64,000 nucleotides of DNA, from positions 5,706,501-5,770,500 of the forward strand of contig NC_071340.1 of assembly GCF_027744825.2 (NCBI RefSeq), given 5' to 3'. The translations under genes were made by a program, and so were the position numbers. This stretch comes from Synchiropus splendidus. Taxonomy: Eukaryota; Chordata; Actinopteri; Syngnathiformes; Callionymidae. The notes beneath the pieces are model-generated. The model worked only from the letters and a program-made list of their open reading frames with translations, was not told the DNA's origin and did not search any database. Below, piece by piece: positions 47,700 to 59,800 of the stretch (the first letter of the stretch is position 1; the number at the start of each line of letters is the position of its first letter).

Positions 47700-49660
47700 G
47701 CCTTTGACTGGAGATGATAGACAGGAAATGTCTTACAGAATCCCAACAGAGTTGAGTGACATAACTGCTAAGCAGGAAGATAACTTGACTCACACTGGTG
47801 TTACAAACTGGTTTGGCCTGGAACATAAGTTCTCATCCTGATTCAATACACATGTAATTACAGTTGTTGGATACAATAATTACTGAGACTATGTATCACT
47901 AGTTGACAGGGTAATATCCATGGGTGAGGACGTGCACAAACCATAATATTTTGAGGGTCGTTTTTAATAACTTCATGTTAAGTTTGACAGGTCTAATCTC
48001 TGCTGTCTATTCTTAACCCTTGTGCCGCGAAGCCTCTAATTATTTTCTGTCCATCTGACGTTGCTGTCCTTGCGCATTCTCTGAATAGTTGCACACAGAC
48101 AGGCCGCCGCCCATCAGTCACAAAGCTTCCAACGTCAACTCACAGTTTACCTGAGCACCATTTCCAGAGTACAATATCCATGTTTGATGTTTATTGATGA
48201 GGGACTTTTACTGCCTCGCTGGAATCTGCAGTCAGCGACAGGTTTCAGTGTCATAAACAACAGTGAGAACTCAGGCACAGGGTTGCATTTCTTTTTATTT
48301 ACAGACTCTTCTCTGACCTATGACAACAGCAGTGCAATAAATAAAAGCAAAACTACACAACATCTGTATCGGAATGTCTCACATTCACACAGAAGATCCA
48401 ACATTAGACGCTCATACTGTCTGTGGCAATAAATAGACACATGAAATAAGTTAAAATCTAACAGTAGTAAAGAAGAAGTCTTGTTCAGCTGCTTCATCGG
48501 TTTCTGTCTCGCCGCCCGATCTGCCACCTGAAGTGAGTGAGAAAAATATTTTACTGTCATTTTCCTTTTGCCGTTTTCTCCTTTAATACTGCACATACCT
48601 TTGAAAATAAATAGCAGGTAAATTTCACGTCTTTGTGGTGAAAGTTTAAAAACAAGGAAATTAAAAATGATTTGATTTTAAGCACAGGTGGCACAAGTGA
48701 CACGTGTGCAGTCAGTGTGTCATCTTTGTTATTGTTTGGACGTGAACCACACGCCGCTGTGGTTTGTCTTTACGCTGGTATGTGGCAGAGACTCCCTCTG
48801 ATAATCTCTGATAATCCCTGTCGTGGGGATTCCTCTCATTATGATTCAACCATGAGCGATCAATCACTACAACTTGCGTGCGGTCGCTGGTTTCCTGTTT
48901 GGCTTAGCTCTCACGTGAAGTTACCAAAACCCAGTTTCATGAGCAACTAATTCTCTCCTCACGACATGCATGACTCAAACTTAGGGATTCTGGATTGAGC
49001 AAAACAGTTGTTCAATTTAACCTAAATTCTAAATTGTATTCAAAGCCATGTCCTACAGCTGATGAAGGCGTTCTTGTGTCCAGAGTACGAGCGTCAGTCA
49101 AATTCTGAGACATATAAAATCTAAGTGAGTCCGCGTGGGGGTCAAATTTGTAGAGGATGGGCATGACTCGCTTGAAGAAAACAGAATATGAATCTTGTAA
49201 AATCAGAAATGCTGTCAGTGATATTTCTGTTCTAGCAAGCCAATAGGCATCAAGCCGGTAGTAGACAATGAATTGTACCATGTAAAACATTATTCATTTC
49301 CACTGACATTGGGGACTGCCAAGTCAAAAGATAGATGAAAAAGAGTATTGACTGTAACTTGAATGAGTTATTTTAACAGTATAAAAAAAAGGACTTAGTA
49401 GAAAAAAGTATTACAGCATGAAATCACATGATGTGTTCACAAATGTATTTAAATATAGATGATATAATCACATATACTGGAGTATTTTTAGAAAAACAAT
49501 ATCCTGAATGCATTTTTAATGTACAGCTTCATTTGTAGTTTTGTGCTGACCTCATGAGGGCCACATAAATAAAGGCAAAAGATTGCATGTGGCACCCAGT
49601 CCACACTTTGCCCACCTCCAGTCAAAGATGTGATCAATAGCGACAACAGTCCTACTTGAA
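47700..49660. other. areg 3' flank, no firm gene
   Basis: A short minus-strand segment at about 48458-48530 follows an AG acceptor and could encode an alternative tail, but it has no independent support. Otherwise A+T-rich sequence without recognised features. Confidence 0.35.
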
Positions 49661-49665
49661 CTGAC

Positions 49666-49671
49666 TTTATT
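49666..49671 (-). terminator. areg polyadenylation signal AATAAA
   Basis: Minus-strand AATAAA 80 bases 3' of the areg stop codon. Confidence 0.65.
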
Positions 49672-49750
49672 TTACGCACATTCTTTCTCTCTGGAAACGT
49701 TGCAGTGTGTTTGAGATGAAGAACATTCAGTCTGACCTGTCAGCGACCCC

Positions 49751-51853
49751 TCAGACTGCCAGGTTGGCAAGGGGCTTCTGCAGCTTCTCCTGCTCTGCCG
49801 CGGTTCCAAGGTAGGACGCCAAGAAGTGTTTATGAGACCTGTAACTGAAAAGGCACCGCACTTGTTTTACTGCTGGGGCCGCAAACACACCGCGGCAACC
49901 CTGTTGAACTTAAAATTCTCTCTCAGGTCAAGTCTATAAAATGACAACTGAGTCACCCTGATAAGAAGTGGTGACACGATTGCAAGAACTGACGCAACAA
50001 TTGAAGTAAGAAGACAAGTGAGTTGGCATGTGAAGGTGTGTTTGGGAGTGCTAGCATCTGGCAGCAGGTGAGGTGAATGGTTAAGACACACAGACAAACC
50101 TGAACCCTTTTCAGGATGTTTTTTTTTTTTCTTTTTTCATGTTTCATAATGATAAATTCATGTCAACTCTATGAGGACTGAATACCACACTAAGGACGTG
50201 GTCATTTTCAAAAATGACCACAGACAGAATTATTTCTTTAAGAAAATGATTTAAATCATTTGCTATATCTGATACGAATTGAAAAAAATTTTATTTCACT
50301 TATTGATTCACTGGCTGGCACACAAGAAGGACATGCCTCTCACCTGCAACCAGGAAGTCATTTATAGTTAGCTACTGATTCTTTTTTTTTTTATTCATAA
50401 ATAATGAAACCAATTCATTCATCATTTTCCTTCCTTCGTTTTGTTTCAATAGGTTTTTACTTTATTTTTCTCCAGACCACCATTTTTGTCAAGGGTATCC
50501 CATCAATTCCATTAGACTAGTTTCGACTTTTCGACTATCTCGATCTGTGTGATGATGAAGATGATGATGCATGATGATGACACACTTACTGAGTGCAGGC
50601 CATGAGCAAGATGGCGATGCAGCTGAGGACGGACAGAACCACAGCGATGACCACCAACACGCTCTGGAGCAGCTCGCTGTCCTTCCCCTCTTCAGCGGGT
50701 TTGTTCACCTCCAGGGTCTGGATCCCGCAGCGTTCGCCGTCATAGCCCTTCATGCAGCTAAGCACAAGATAGTGTCGCATGAATATTGCAAAATAGCTGC
50801 CATTTTGAAAGGTAATGTGAGAATATGGTTTGACAGAAACTTTTCTCTGCAAAATATATTTTTAGAATTCATTCTCATCCACTCGTGGCTTTGGGTGAGA
50901 TACGGGGGAGGCTTAAAGACAAACTAAAACATGAAAAAGTTCTCTATTGTTGATGAATATTGTCTAATGGCAAAAGCGACGGCACACTCACATGCAGACA
51001 GGTTCCTGCAGCCCCTCTATCCTCTGGCAGTAGCCGTGGATGCAGTAGCCCAGGTGAGTGGAGGTGCAGGGGTCCTCAGTGGTCATCAGAGTGGACACGT
51101 GGGTGGAGATGGTCCGAGCAGGTCTGAGGGCCGTCGTGGTTCTGATCTTGTGCTTGTTCTTCTTCTTGCCTTTGCCCTTTCTCCTCTTCTTGTCATCCTT
51201 GCTTCCGTGGAAATCTACCATCATGATGGGAATACAGCAGAGAAGCTCACTACACATCCCAGCACTTTAGTCATCTACACAAGTTTAGCTGGCAGCAGAA
51301 GAGGGACACCAGCTTTTGGAGCTGTCACAGTCTATAACTGCATTGTCTTTCATTGTGAACAAATGTTTTCAACTCTTAATTCTCACTAGATTCTGTTTTG
51401 AGTTGGACGGTTAATACGCACCAAAGGTGTTGATGCTGGATCCTCCAGAGAGTTCATCGTCTCCCCCCAGCTCATGGTCGTCCCTCGGGTGAGTCTGGAG
51501 GCCCCCAGCAGAGCCCCAAACCCCGGTGCCCACGCTGAGCTCACTAGTAGAGTTGGTCTTGGACCCCTGAGCACAGAAGACGCCGCTGACCGCTGCGACA
51601 GGACAGAGCCATGAGTTGAGACATGATGTGCTGATGCACTTTGATATGAATAAATAAATACACTGACTCATTTGCTCAGAATCAATGGAATTGTATTGTG
51701 TAAACAGGTTTAGCCAGTCCACATTTAGATCTACAGCAGAGAAGCTGAGACCATCTTCTGTCATCAGTCATTTTCCGTCTGTTGAGTCAAAAGTCAAACA
51801 AAATGTGGAGACTTACCAAAGCAAAGGAGAGAGGAGAAGATGAAGGTGTTCAT
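49751..51853 (-). CDS. areg: areg (amphiregulin-like EGFR ligand), complete
   Basis: Coding exons: 51817-51853, 51422-51592, 50992-51214, 50590-50757 and 49751-49844. The phases join to 693 bases, 230 residues plus stop. Order: signal peptide (MNTFIFSSLLCFAVSGVFCA), acidic and Ser/Thr-rich propeptide, then a lysine-rich block (KRRKGKGKKKNKHK) just before the EGF domain. Six cysteines follow in the pattern C-x7-C-x4-C-x10-C-x-C-x8-C, with Arg before the last cysteine and Leu five residues after it, both needed in EGF for receptor binding. Next are a short stalk, one membrane segment (VLVVIAVVLSVLSCIAILLMA) and a tail ending KLQKPLANLAV. The basic block and the place next to ereg support amphiregulin rather than betacellulin. 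Known role: shed from the membrane to activate EGFR. HB-EGF also has a basic block but lies elsewhere in known genomes. Confidence 0.87.
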
Positions 51854-51959
51854 ATCCTGACAAGAGACGTGTGTGTGTGTCGGTCTTCCGCTCTGATCAC
51901 AGTGTGTCACCTGCCCACAGATCTTTGCACTCCTAACCTCCACTGTGGCAGGGTGCAGC

Positions 51960-51966
51960 TTTTATA
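51960..51966 (-). promoter_or_regulatory. areg TATA box
   Basis: Minus-strand TATAAAA lies 107 bases upstream of the areg ATG, placing a start about 30 bases downstream and a short 5' UTR. It is immediately followed upstream by a GT microsatellite. Confidence 0.7.
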
Positions 51967-51982
51967 CACATACGCACAGAGG

Positions 51983-52006
51983 GTGTGTGTGTGTGTGTGT
52001 GTGTGT
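51983..52006. repeat. (GT)12 microsatellite just upstream of the areg TATA box
   Basis: Twelve uninterrupted GT units within about 20 bases of the TATA box. Length changes here could affect areg expression or serve as a marker. Confidence 0.95.
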
Positions 52007-54295
52007 TTCTAACGATTAATCAGCCCGGGGCGTCTTATTTTGCAGCTCATGTCCAACATCCTGGAATAATCAGTTTCATGTATTCTGACTCGTGTTTCAC
52101 CAGCATTAACACACCAACACCCACCTTTAATTGTTGTTGCTTCCGTTCTCCTCTGGTCAAAAGTTAACACATTGAATCATGTTGCCAAGTGAAACCCATC
52201 CATCACGCGGCAGATAATATCACTCGCAAGACTCGAGTGGTCTTAAAGACGCTATGTGAGATGATTGTAAATACCAAGCCAATAATTTGGTCACAATTTT
52301 GGAACGCATCAATACGAGTTGCACACCAGTTAGTCAGATGGACATGAAGGAGTGGGAGAGGGAATCGTGCCAGACAGGGGCCATGACTTCACTCCTGTGG
52401 GGGTCGTGGAGGGAGAGTCTGGGTGAGGCCACCCCGCCTCACTAACTGACAAAAACAGGTTTGCAGTATTCCAGACATGCATTCGGAAAAAGCCAGGTTA
52501 TTTTCAGAATGTTGGTAAGTGCAGACTAAATCGCTTCCCACTCAAAACCAGCCGTTGACGTTTCACAGAAACCCCTTTACTTTGGGGTTAATCTGTCCAC
52601 AACCCAGCCATATTACCTGACCTTGTTATTTTGACATAAAGATGCAGTCTGCTGCCAAAATACAGACGTGACAGGATGCAATGAACACAATTTCAGAATC
52701 AAATATCATGTGTAACACACATGACAAAAGAAATCTTAAGAGTTCTCAGTAGACAAACTGGTAAAATTAATGATTTGATTGAAAAAAAACTAAAACTGTG
52801 ACTTTGAAATGGGTTAATAAGTTATGACCTTTGTGGAGAAAACATTTCAAAATCACCAAGTTTAGATGATATGACTTATTTGGCTGCATTGGCAAAGAAA
52901 CACATATAATTATCTTAATCTCCTATTTAATGAAAAAAAAAATCAATATAATTAAAAAAGAAAGACGAAAAATACTAAAAAAAGCTAATACAAAACACAT
53001 GATAATTGTAATACCAGGGAAAATTGCCTGTCATCTGCCTGTGGTTAAAAATAACTTGACAGCAGTGTTGTCAATGTATGCATTACAAACTTCATGCATC
53101 ACCATTGACAACAGTAATTTGTATTCCTTGACCTTGGGTGGGGATTCCACCTGAGCGTGGGTGAAGACTTGTTGTGTCTGAGTGAGATTCCTCTCTCACT
53201 GCTCCTCGAGTGGAATCCCGACACGAAAATGACGAGGATTCCTTCGGCCTCATTCCTCAGACGTGAGTGGAAGCACCTGGTCGTGGTGACGGTGACAGAA
53301 GACGTGTGATGCGGCACGTGAACGGTGTGACACAATCCAATACAGCCGCCCACGTGGACACTGAAAGTTTGGTATCTGTTTGGATAAAGCTGCAGTTACT
53401 GCACGTCAGGATTAAGGCCCAACGCACCTGACTATTCAGACCGACGTAGCTAAGAAACCAGGAAAACACCACAAAGTTTGAATTTGGCATTTGGTTAAAA
53501 AATGCAGATAATAAACACCTCACAATTATGAATGAAAATATGCGTATGAATCTTAATATCAATAGATTAAAAACACTCAAAAATGTGTAAAATGACATTA
53601 CAAAGCATTTTTTTTTATTTTAAATTGAGGTTAAAGTCAAGGTTTGGAAAAAGAAAAGGGAATATATATGGAGGACCAATGCCTCTGGATCTGTTGACCT
53701 ATAGGCAGCCCTCTTACTTGGAGTGAGAAAGCTACGTGGTGCGTCACCAGCCTTCAAGGTACGATTTCGGTCAAGCTTTGCATCCTCGACACAGCATAAA
53801 TCTTCCTATGGCAATATGACAGATAATATTTGCAATATATGATCTCAAAGCATTCAGAAAAATGGTGCCGTCATTCACAGAAACAGTCTAGAAATCAAAT
53901 GCTTAGCACACTGGGAAACTGGACTGTTGACTATGCCGCGCACTGCTGACTCATCATGTTCTCATCATGAATGATCCGCTTCAGGAAAAGCAGCAGATTC
54001 TTTCCTCGTCTTTCCACTTATACTTCATTTCTTTAAAGAACTCTAGAAGCGGCGGAGTTAATGTTTACCAGTCATTAGCGTCACCATTAGCATCGAGGAC
54101 AAACACAGAGGCCAGAATCCCCCGTTTACACGGATCACTGGCGTCGTTTAGGCTTTAATGACAGAGGCCAGGGTTTACTGAGCAGAACTGGATGTCAACA
54201 GCCACACTCTGGATTATATCATCAGGTTGGAGCAGCTTCTCCCACAACCACAAAGGCTGAATGTTTCATTTTGTTCTTTGTTATTTGCTATAGGA
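52007..54295. other. areg-ereg intergenic region, no gene
   Basis: No exon or transposon with a recognisable signature. A frame at 53257-53598 (minus) has no domain. Regulatory elements for areg could lie here but none is evident by eye. Confidence 0.45.
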
Positions 54296-54346
54296 GTTTG
54301 CCTGTTCTCCCTGCGTGTCAGTGGGTTTTCTCCAGTTTCCTCCCAC
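54296..54346 (-). repeat. fragment of the common teleost repeat (inverse of 39619-39921)
   Basis: The words gcctgttctccctgcgtgtc and gtgggttttctccagtttcc are the reverse complement of the end part of the repeat at 39619-39921. Confidence 0.6.
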
Positions 54347-55800
54347 GACAGGAGTCCATGTGATCTCAAAGTCAGCGTGGTCATTATTTCAAGGAGGAAG
54401 ATCATTTCTCACTAGGTATATGGTCTAGCAGCAGACTGAGGCATTGATTCTGTCCTTGTGTCCTAAAGTTCAGGACTGTTGTTTTGTTGGCTGTATTTAG
54501 ACACGTTACAAGGGCGGACAGTGCTTTCCTGGACACCCAGTAGGAAGTTTATGGGATGACAAGGAATCTTATAGTCTAGTACGTGGGAAATATTGGTTGT
54601 GAGTCCCAGTCGGAGTGTTGGTACAGACCCTGTGATGGTGTGAATCTAGTGAGCCTCCTGATTCCAAGGCCCATCTGGTGTAATCTAGCGATGGTGTTGT
54701 GTGTGTGAATATATAGGTTTTTCACACATTTATTGTGTGTCTGATGAATGGGAGCTCAGATAAGTTTGCAGTACCTCAAGGACTGGAGTTGTAATTTGGA
54801 GTTTCCAGTTTCAGAACAAAATCTGTCTTCAATTCAGTTGGATGATTTTCGAACTGTATGATTTATGCCTCAAACGTGTCAGTTTGTAAACTTAGCCAAG
54901 TCAGTTCGGCAGTAGATCTAAATGTGTGCATAATGTGTGTGTGAGAGAGGGGCATGGATGTCTAATCTAATCTAATACTGGACAGTAAAAAAAAAAAAAA
55001 ACAGACAAAATACACGGTGGTGTGAGATGTCTGTGCTCATTCATTATGCATTATGATTTTATGCTTAGCTGATGTCTGAGTCATCACAATAATCACGGGG
55101 TCAGCTCACAGTCGTGGAAAACTTCTCCATCAACATCCAGTATATCCACCACGATGACATCTCTTCTCTGCCTCTCCGGGTATTGTCTACCTGGGTTTGG
55201 GTTTGGCAAGGGTATGGGTCATTCCATATTCCATAATGTGTTCCTCTTGGCTGGAACCCTCACTTTTTCACCAGTTCCCAAGGTTTGTAATGTCTAAACT
55301 TGGCAATGATGGGATGCAAATGTTTGCTGTGCTTCTTGAACATTCTCAGAAGTACTCTGTGAAAAGGTGATGTTTTTCACTGGGTCAGCAGAGAGTTTTA
55401 AATTCTCTGACATGAATTTCTTCTCTGTCAGGAGGAGGGTGAGTGAGGGATTTCAGAAATACCTGATTGTCACGCTTGGAACGTGCTCACAGTTCCAACA
55501 CTGTGTCTGATTCATAAGGATTTTATGTTTTATATAAGGTGCCGCATTCTGTTGCGAGTATTTCAATACCTTTGAGACAGAACCCCAGACAATCTTTAAT
55601 AGTTTAAAAGTCTTTATGTAGCTGTTCTACGAGGGCAACCCGGGACTCAAGGATAGCCAGAAGAGCATTTATGTGCACCACATGTTCACTGACTTCCATG
55701 TAGCACGGTGGTGGAGACCAAATGGTCTGAGAGTCCAAGCCTGTGTACCATACCACAGATTTTGTCACAGGTTGACTGACCAAGCCAATGTCCAACCACC
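54347..55800. other. intergenic, no gene recognised
   Basis: Contains a tandem tctaatctaatctaa (about 54960-54976) and an A-run. No coding feature was recognised. Confidence 0.4.
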
Positions 55801-55805
55801 CTACC

Positions 55806-56225
55806 GAGGATGGACGGATGGATAGATGGACAGATGGTTGGATGGCTGATGGACACATGAATGAATGAACGCATAGCTAAATGAATGGATAGAAGGATGG
55901 ATTGAAGGATCAATGACGAATTGGTAGATAGTAGTCAAGAGATGGGCGGAGAGAGATGAAAAAACAAATGGGTGGTTTGATGATTTTTTTTTAAATATCT
56001 TATATATAAGTGGACTATATGTCTACTCTACACAAAGGTGGGTGGGTCGGCAGAGGTCTGGGCAGATGGATTGAAAGGCCGTTGACCAATTGATAGGCTG
56101 TTGCTAATACACTGGATGGGGTGGATTGGTGGGCAGAATGGATGGATGTAGAAAGATAAATAAACAGGTAGTTTTAAGTGAATGGATTGAATGTACACAT
56201 GATGGATGGATGTTAGAATGTTCGG
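55806..56225 (+). repeat. degenerate (ATGG)n-type tetranucleotide array, about 420 bp
   Basis: Clusters of gatggatggatagatgg-like units recur from about 55806 to 55900, 56115-56150 and 56180-56230, with interruptions. It is an expanded and decayed simple repeat, and the open frames inside it are not genes. Confidence 0.75.
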
Positions 56226-56282
56226 ATGGACACACGCATTTCTCCCATTACATGAGCAAAGTAAATAAAAAAATACAAGTTC

Positions 56283-56302
56283 TTTATTGTTTCATTTTTA
56301 TT
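56283..56302 (-). terminator. possible ereg polyadenylation signals (two AATAAA)
   Basis: Two minus-strand AATAAA words lie about 580 bases 3' of the ereg stop. They would imply a moderate 3' UTR. Nearer signals were not seen. Confidence 0.4.
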
Positions 56303-56877
56303 CAGTAAAAATGTCAACTGCTAAATCTTGATGTGGAACAAGTATCAACCTGTTTGTTGAAACAGTGAGAGGATAAATTATGATGTCACTTTAAACAAAA
56401 ACAATAAATAAAAGCTGGCAAACAGGAGCATAAAAATACAAATGATGCCAAGTCTGGCTTTCGTGCTTATTCCCTGTTCAAAACAAAACTGAAGCCTGAA
56501 ATATGCTTGAAATGATGAAGGTTTGGAAATGTCTTGATGTTCTCAGGGTAAAGTGCAGCAGCATATACCAATTGCTAAGACATAAATAGTAACCATTTTC
56601 TATGAGCCACAATATCTCATGAAGCATTTAAATATATGTTTGTATTTATATAGATAATATTACAACGCTTAGCTCAGGAAAATGAGCAAAGTGATAAGGT
56701 TCCAGAAATCATTGGCAACAACACAAATCAAGGCACTAACTCTGCTGGCACACGTGAGACCACAAACCAACCTTGAGACCTTGTGTGACATTCCAGCAAA
56801 CCAGCCGCTGAATCAAATCTCCAGGCACAGACGATGCAAGTTCATGGTAAATAGCGGCAGTGGCACCACGCTGGCAT

Positions 56878-59800
56878 CTATGCGCTCTGCGCACCCTTGT
56901 AGCCCTGGCGCTGCCGAGGGAACTTGTTTTTCTTGCACCTGTGGAAAATGGTCACACACATCAATTAAGAGGGTGTTAGAGGGCTGGGTGGGTGTACGAT
57001 GGATGGATACGTCTTCCTCTCTCACACATGTGTTGCTGCCACCTGAAGGGGTCACCAGATCTCACCATTTCCAGCAAAAGTAGATGAGTCCAGCTGTTCC
57101 CAGGAAAAGCAGAGCCAGACAGAAGATGACCATGATCAGCTGCTCTTCTTCCATAGGCTTGACCGACAGCTCCGGGTGACTGCAGCGAGGGCCGTAGAAC
57201 CCGCTGTCGCACCTGAGACACAAGCAAAGCGGTCGCACACCTTCACACTCGGACACAAACATGCGGAGAGATCGGACCTTACTTGCAGTGGTGTTCATTG
57301 ATGTCCACCAACAGCATGCACTGACCGTTGTTGAGACAGTAGTGGTCGAAGGTGCTGTCGCAGGACTGAGCTGACCTCCTTACCATGGGGGGGCGCTCTT
57401 CTCTGTGTTCTGAAGCAACAGATTCTTATTTTCGTTGTGCTTTTCCAAAACATAAACATGACATCTCGCTTGCTGAAGGCCGCACTTCTAACTGCTACTC
57501 ATTTTGCACCTCATACATCGACTTTTGAATTTATTCTTTTTTCAATAAAACGTGTCTCGTAATGAAAGACAATCCCTCTCTCACGAATAGCGGCACTTGT
57601 ATTATCCGTCTGTTATTGTGGAATTGCTTGTTTAAAATGACCTGATCAGTGCTAAACCTGGAGCACGTCTCCATCTACTGGTCGTAACAAAACAACGCAG
57701 TACATTAAGAGACTTGATGAATTTGGAGTCATGAAAGACGCTCACTGGTAAAATGGGTCGTACATATTTAACGGCATTTATTGTATCTATCATCTTTACT
57801 ATCCTTTAATGATCATGTAAAAACAATCAGCTAGTTGTATGAGAGATGACAGAAGGAGTATTTCGCTGATGATCAGCACTGAGGTGTATTTGTTGTTCTT
57901 CTTATCCTTGCAGGAGCACACGTAGGAGAAGGAAAAATACAATTTGACGCAATGAAGAAGCAAGTAAGTACAACCTGAAGTTTCTTGTCGGAGGTCGAAG
58001 AGACAATAGCAAAGTTGCAGCAGCATTGCAGGAGTAGTAGAAGATGGGCGTGACCAGACAAATGGAAATTATTGAAGAAGCAGTGTTTACACTGGTACTT
58101 TACAGTGAGGATGTGTTTACACAACAAAACAGACGAAAACACAGGTGTTAATAGCATAAGTTGTTTTGGATGCTGTACCACTACTCTCATAGTAAGCAGT
58201 GTCAGTAGTGGTGGGAAATATAGTTACTGAAGTGGTGTAAGTTTACATAGAAGCAGTACTGAAGATAAGGAGAACATAGAAGAACACGTTTTAAAATGCA
58301 GTAGCAGCAGATACCGATTGACCTAGTTGATATTCAGGTGGACTGGGGGATACTAACAGCAGTACACACACCTACTCTACAACATCGTAGTGTAGAGGAA
58401 CACCTACCAAAGTAACACAAGACCACTGCTTCTGCTACAGATGAAGGCTGTTAGAATAATGTACAAGGTAGATTAGAGGACACATACCAATGAAGTGTTT
58501 GCGAAAGCAAGAGTACTGCAGTTTCCTGAGCTAGAAGAGAGACCACCACTGCTGCTCATGTTTAGAGCCAGAAATGAACTGCTACTGGATCATCTACAAA
58601 GACTGTTTATACAATGTTCTGATGAGTTGGAGCGTAGAAGAAGAGGGAAGTCCTACCAACCACATCCCAGAACCACACTGTGAATAATGTACACTGCAAT
58701 AGTGGGACTGAAAATGTGCAACTTACTGACAAAGGAAATGAAAATCCTAAACAGCAACGATGGATCTGGCACATAAAGTGCTAGATTACTCTGGCGGACA
58801 GACCTCAGAGATCAGAAGGAACTGAGTGACAGCAACACACAGCGCAACATAATGCACCTCACATAGACACAAGCTACACACACTTACACACAATCACTTC
58901 ATGGGAAAATAGGGAAAGTGGCACTAAAGGGCAGAAATGAAAAGAACAGTTGTATACTCTGCTCATATATAATGTAATTTGTCATGCAAGTTATTTACAA
59001 TGTATTAGAGGAAACTGAAATAAACATCCACTTAACCAGTGAGCCGCCAGATTAAACTTTTTTTCCTGCATGAGCCACAAACGCTTGATAACAACGTTCC
59101 CTAACAAGCTCTTATCATCACGACCAAGAGTCACTGAGCGAAATATACCAGCAGGTGGAGTCTCCACGTCTGCATGTTGCAGCTTGAGCACGACCGTTTT
59201 GGCAAGGATGTCCGGCCACAGCAGCATGACACCTGCAACAAACAATTTACAACAACAACTTAATTTTGCAATTACCATTCAATGTTACCTGCAATGACAA
59301 AAGTAGTCCCGTTTACAGTAGAAAGGAACAGTGATATTAGAAGCAGAGCAGGATGCAGTGAGAAGGTGAATGTGTTCATTCATTCATCTCCTGTGCCAAA
59401 TGTGTTTAATAACTGTGTTTCAGTCGTGAATGAATGGCAGGATGTCACACTCCTGCAACAGGAATGACCTCATGTGAGCCTCAGCTCTGCAGTGACTGGC
59501 ACATGCTTACCTCCCTGTCCCACAGCAGTCAAGAGTCAGTCACCTGAATTACCCCTAATTAACTATTTTCTTCATCCTTTCAGTCAGAAACACCCAACAA
59601 CCTCATCTGTGTCCGGTGTTTGAAACCAAAATATTTAGGACCTGTCTTAACCAGATCGATCTTGCATTAAGATTCAGCAGTTTTTCTGTGCTGTATTCAG
59701 GAATGTGGGCGTCGTACAATGCAGCATGTTAAAAAGCCTGCAGGCTGAAACAAGAAGAGCTGCCTAAGAAAATAGGACATGAAGGAGGCTGAATATACTG

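Noticed and set aside
49751..51853. areg interpreted as hbegf
   Set aside because: HB-EGF also has a basic segment, but clustering with ereg and epgn and the short C-terminal tail favour amphiregulin.
55604..55913. Minus-strand open frames of 75-84 codons rich in I, H, P and S
   Set aside because: Caused by the (ATGG)n tetranucleotide array.
55806..56225. Regular spacing considered as a CRISPR-like array
   Set aside because: The units are simple tetranucleotide repeats without constant repeats and unique spacers, and the genome is a vertebrate's.
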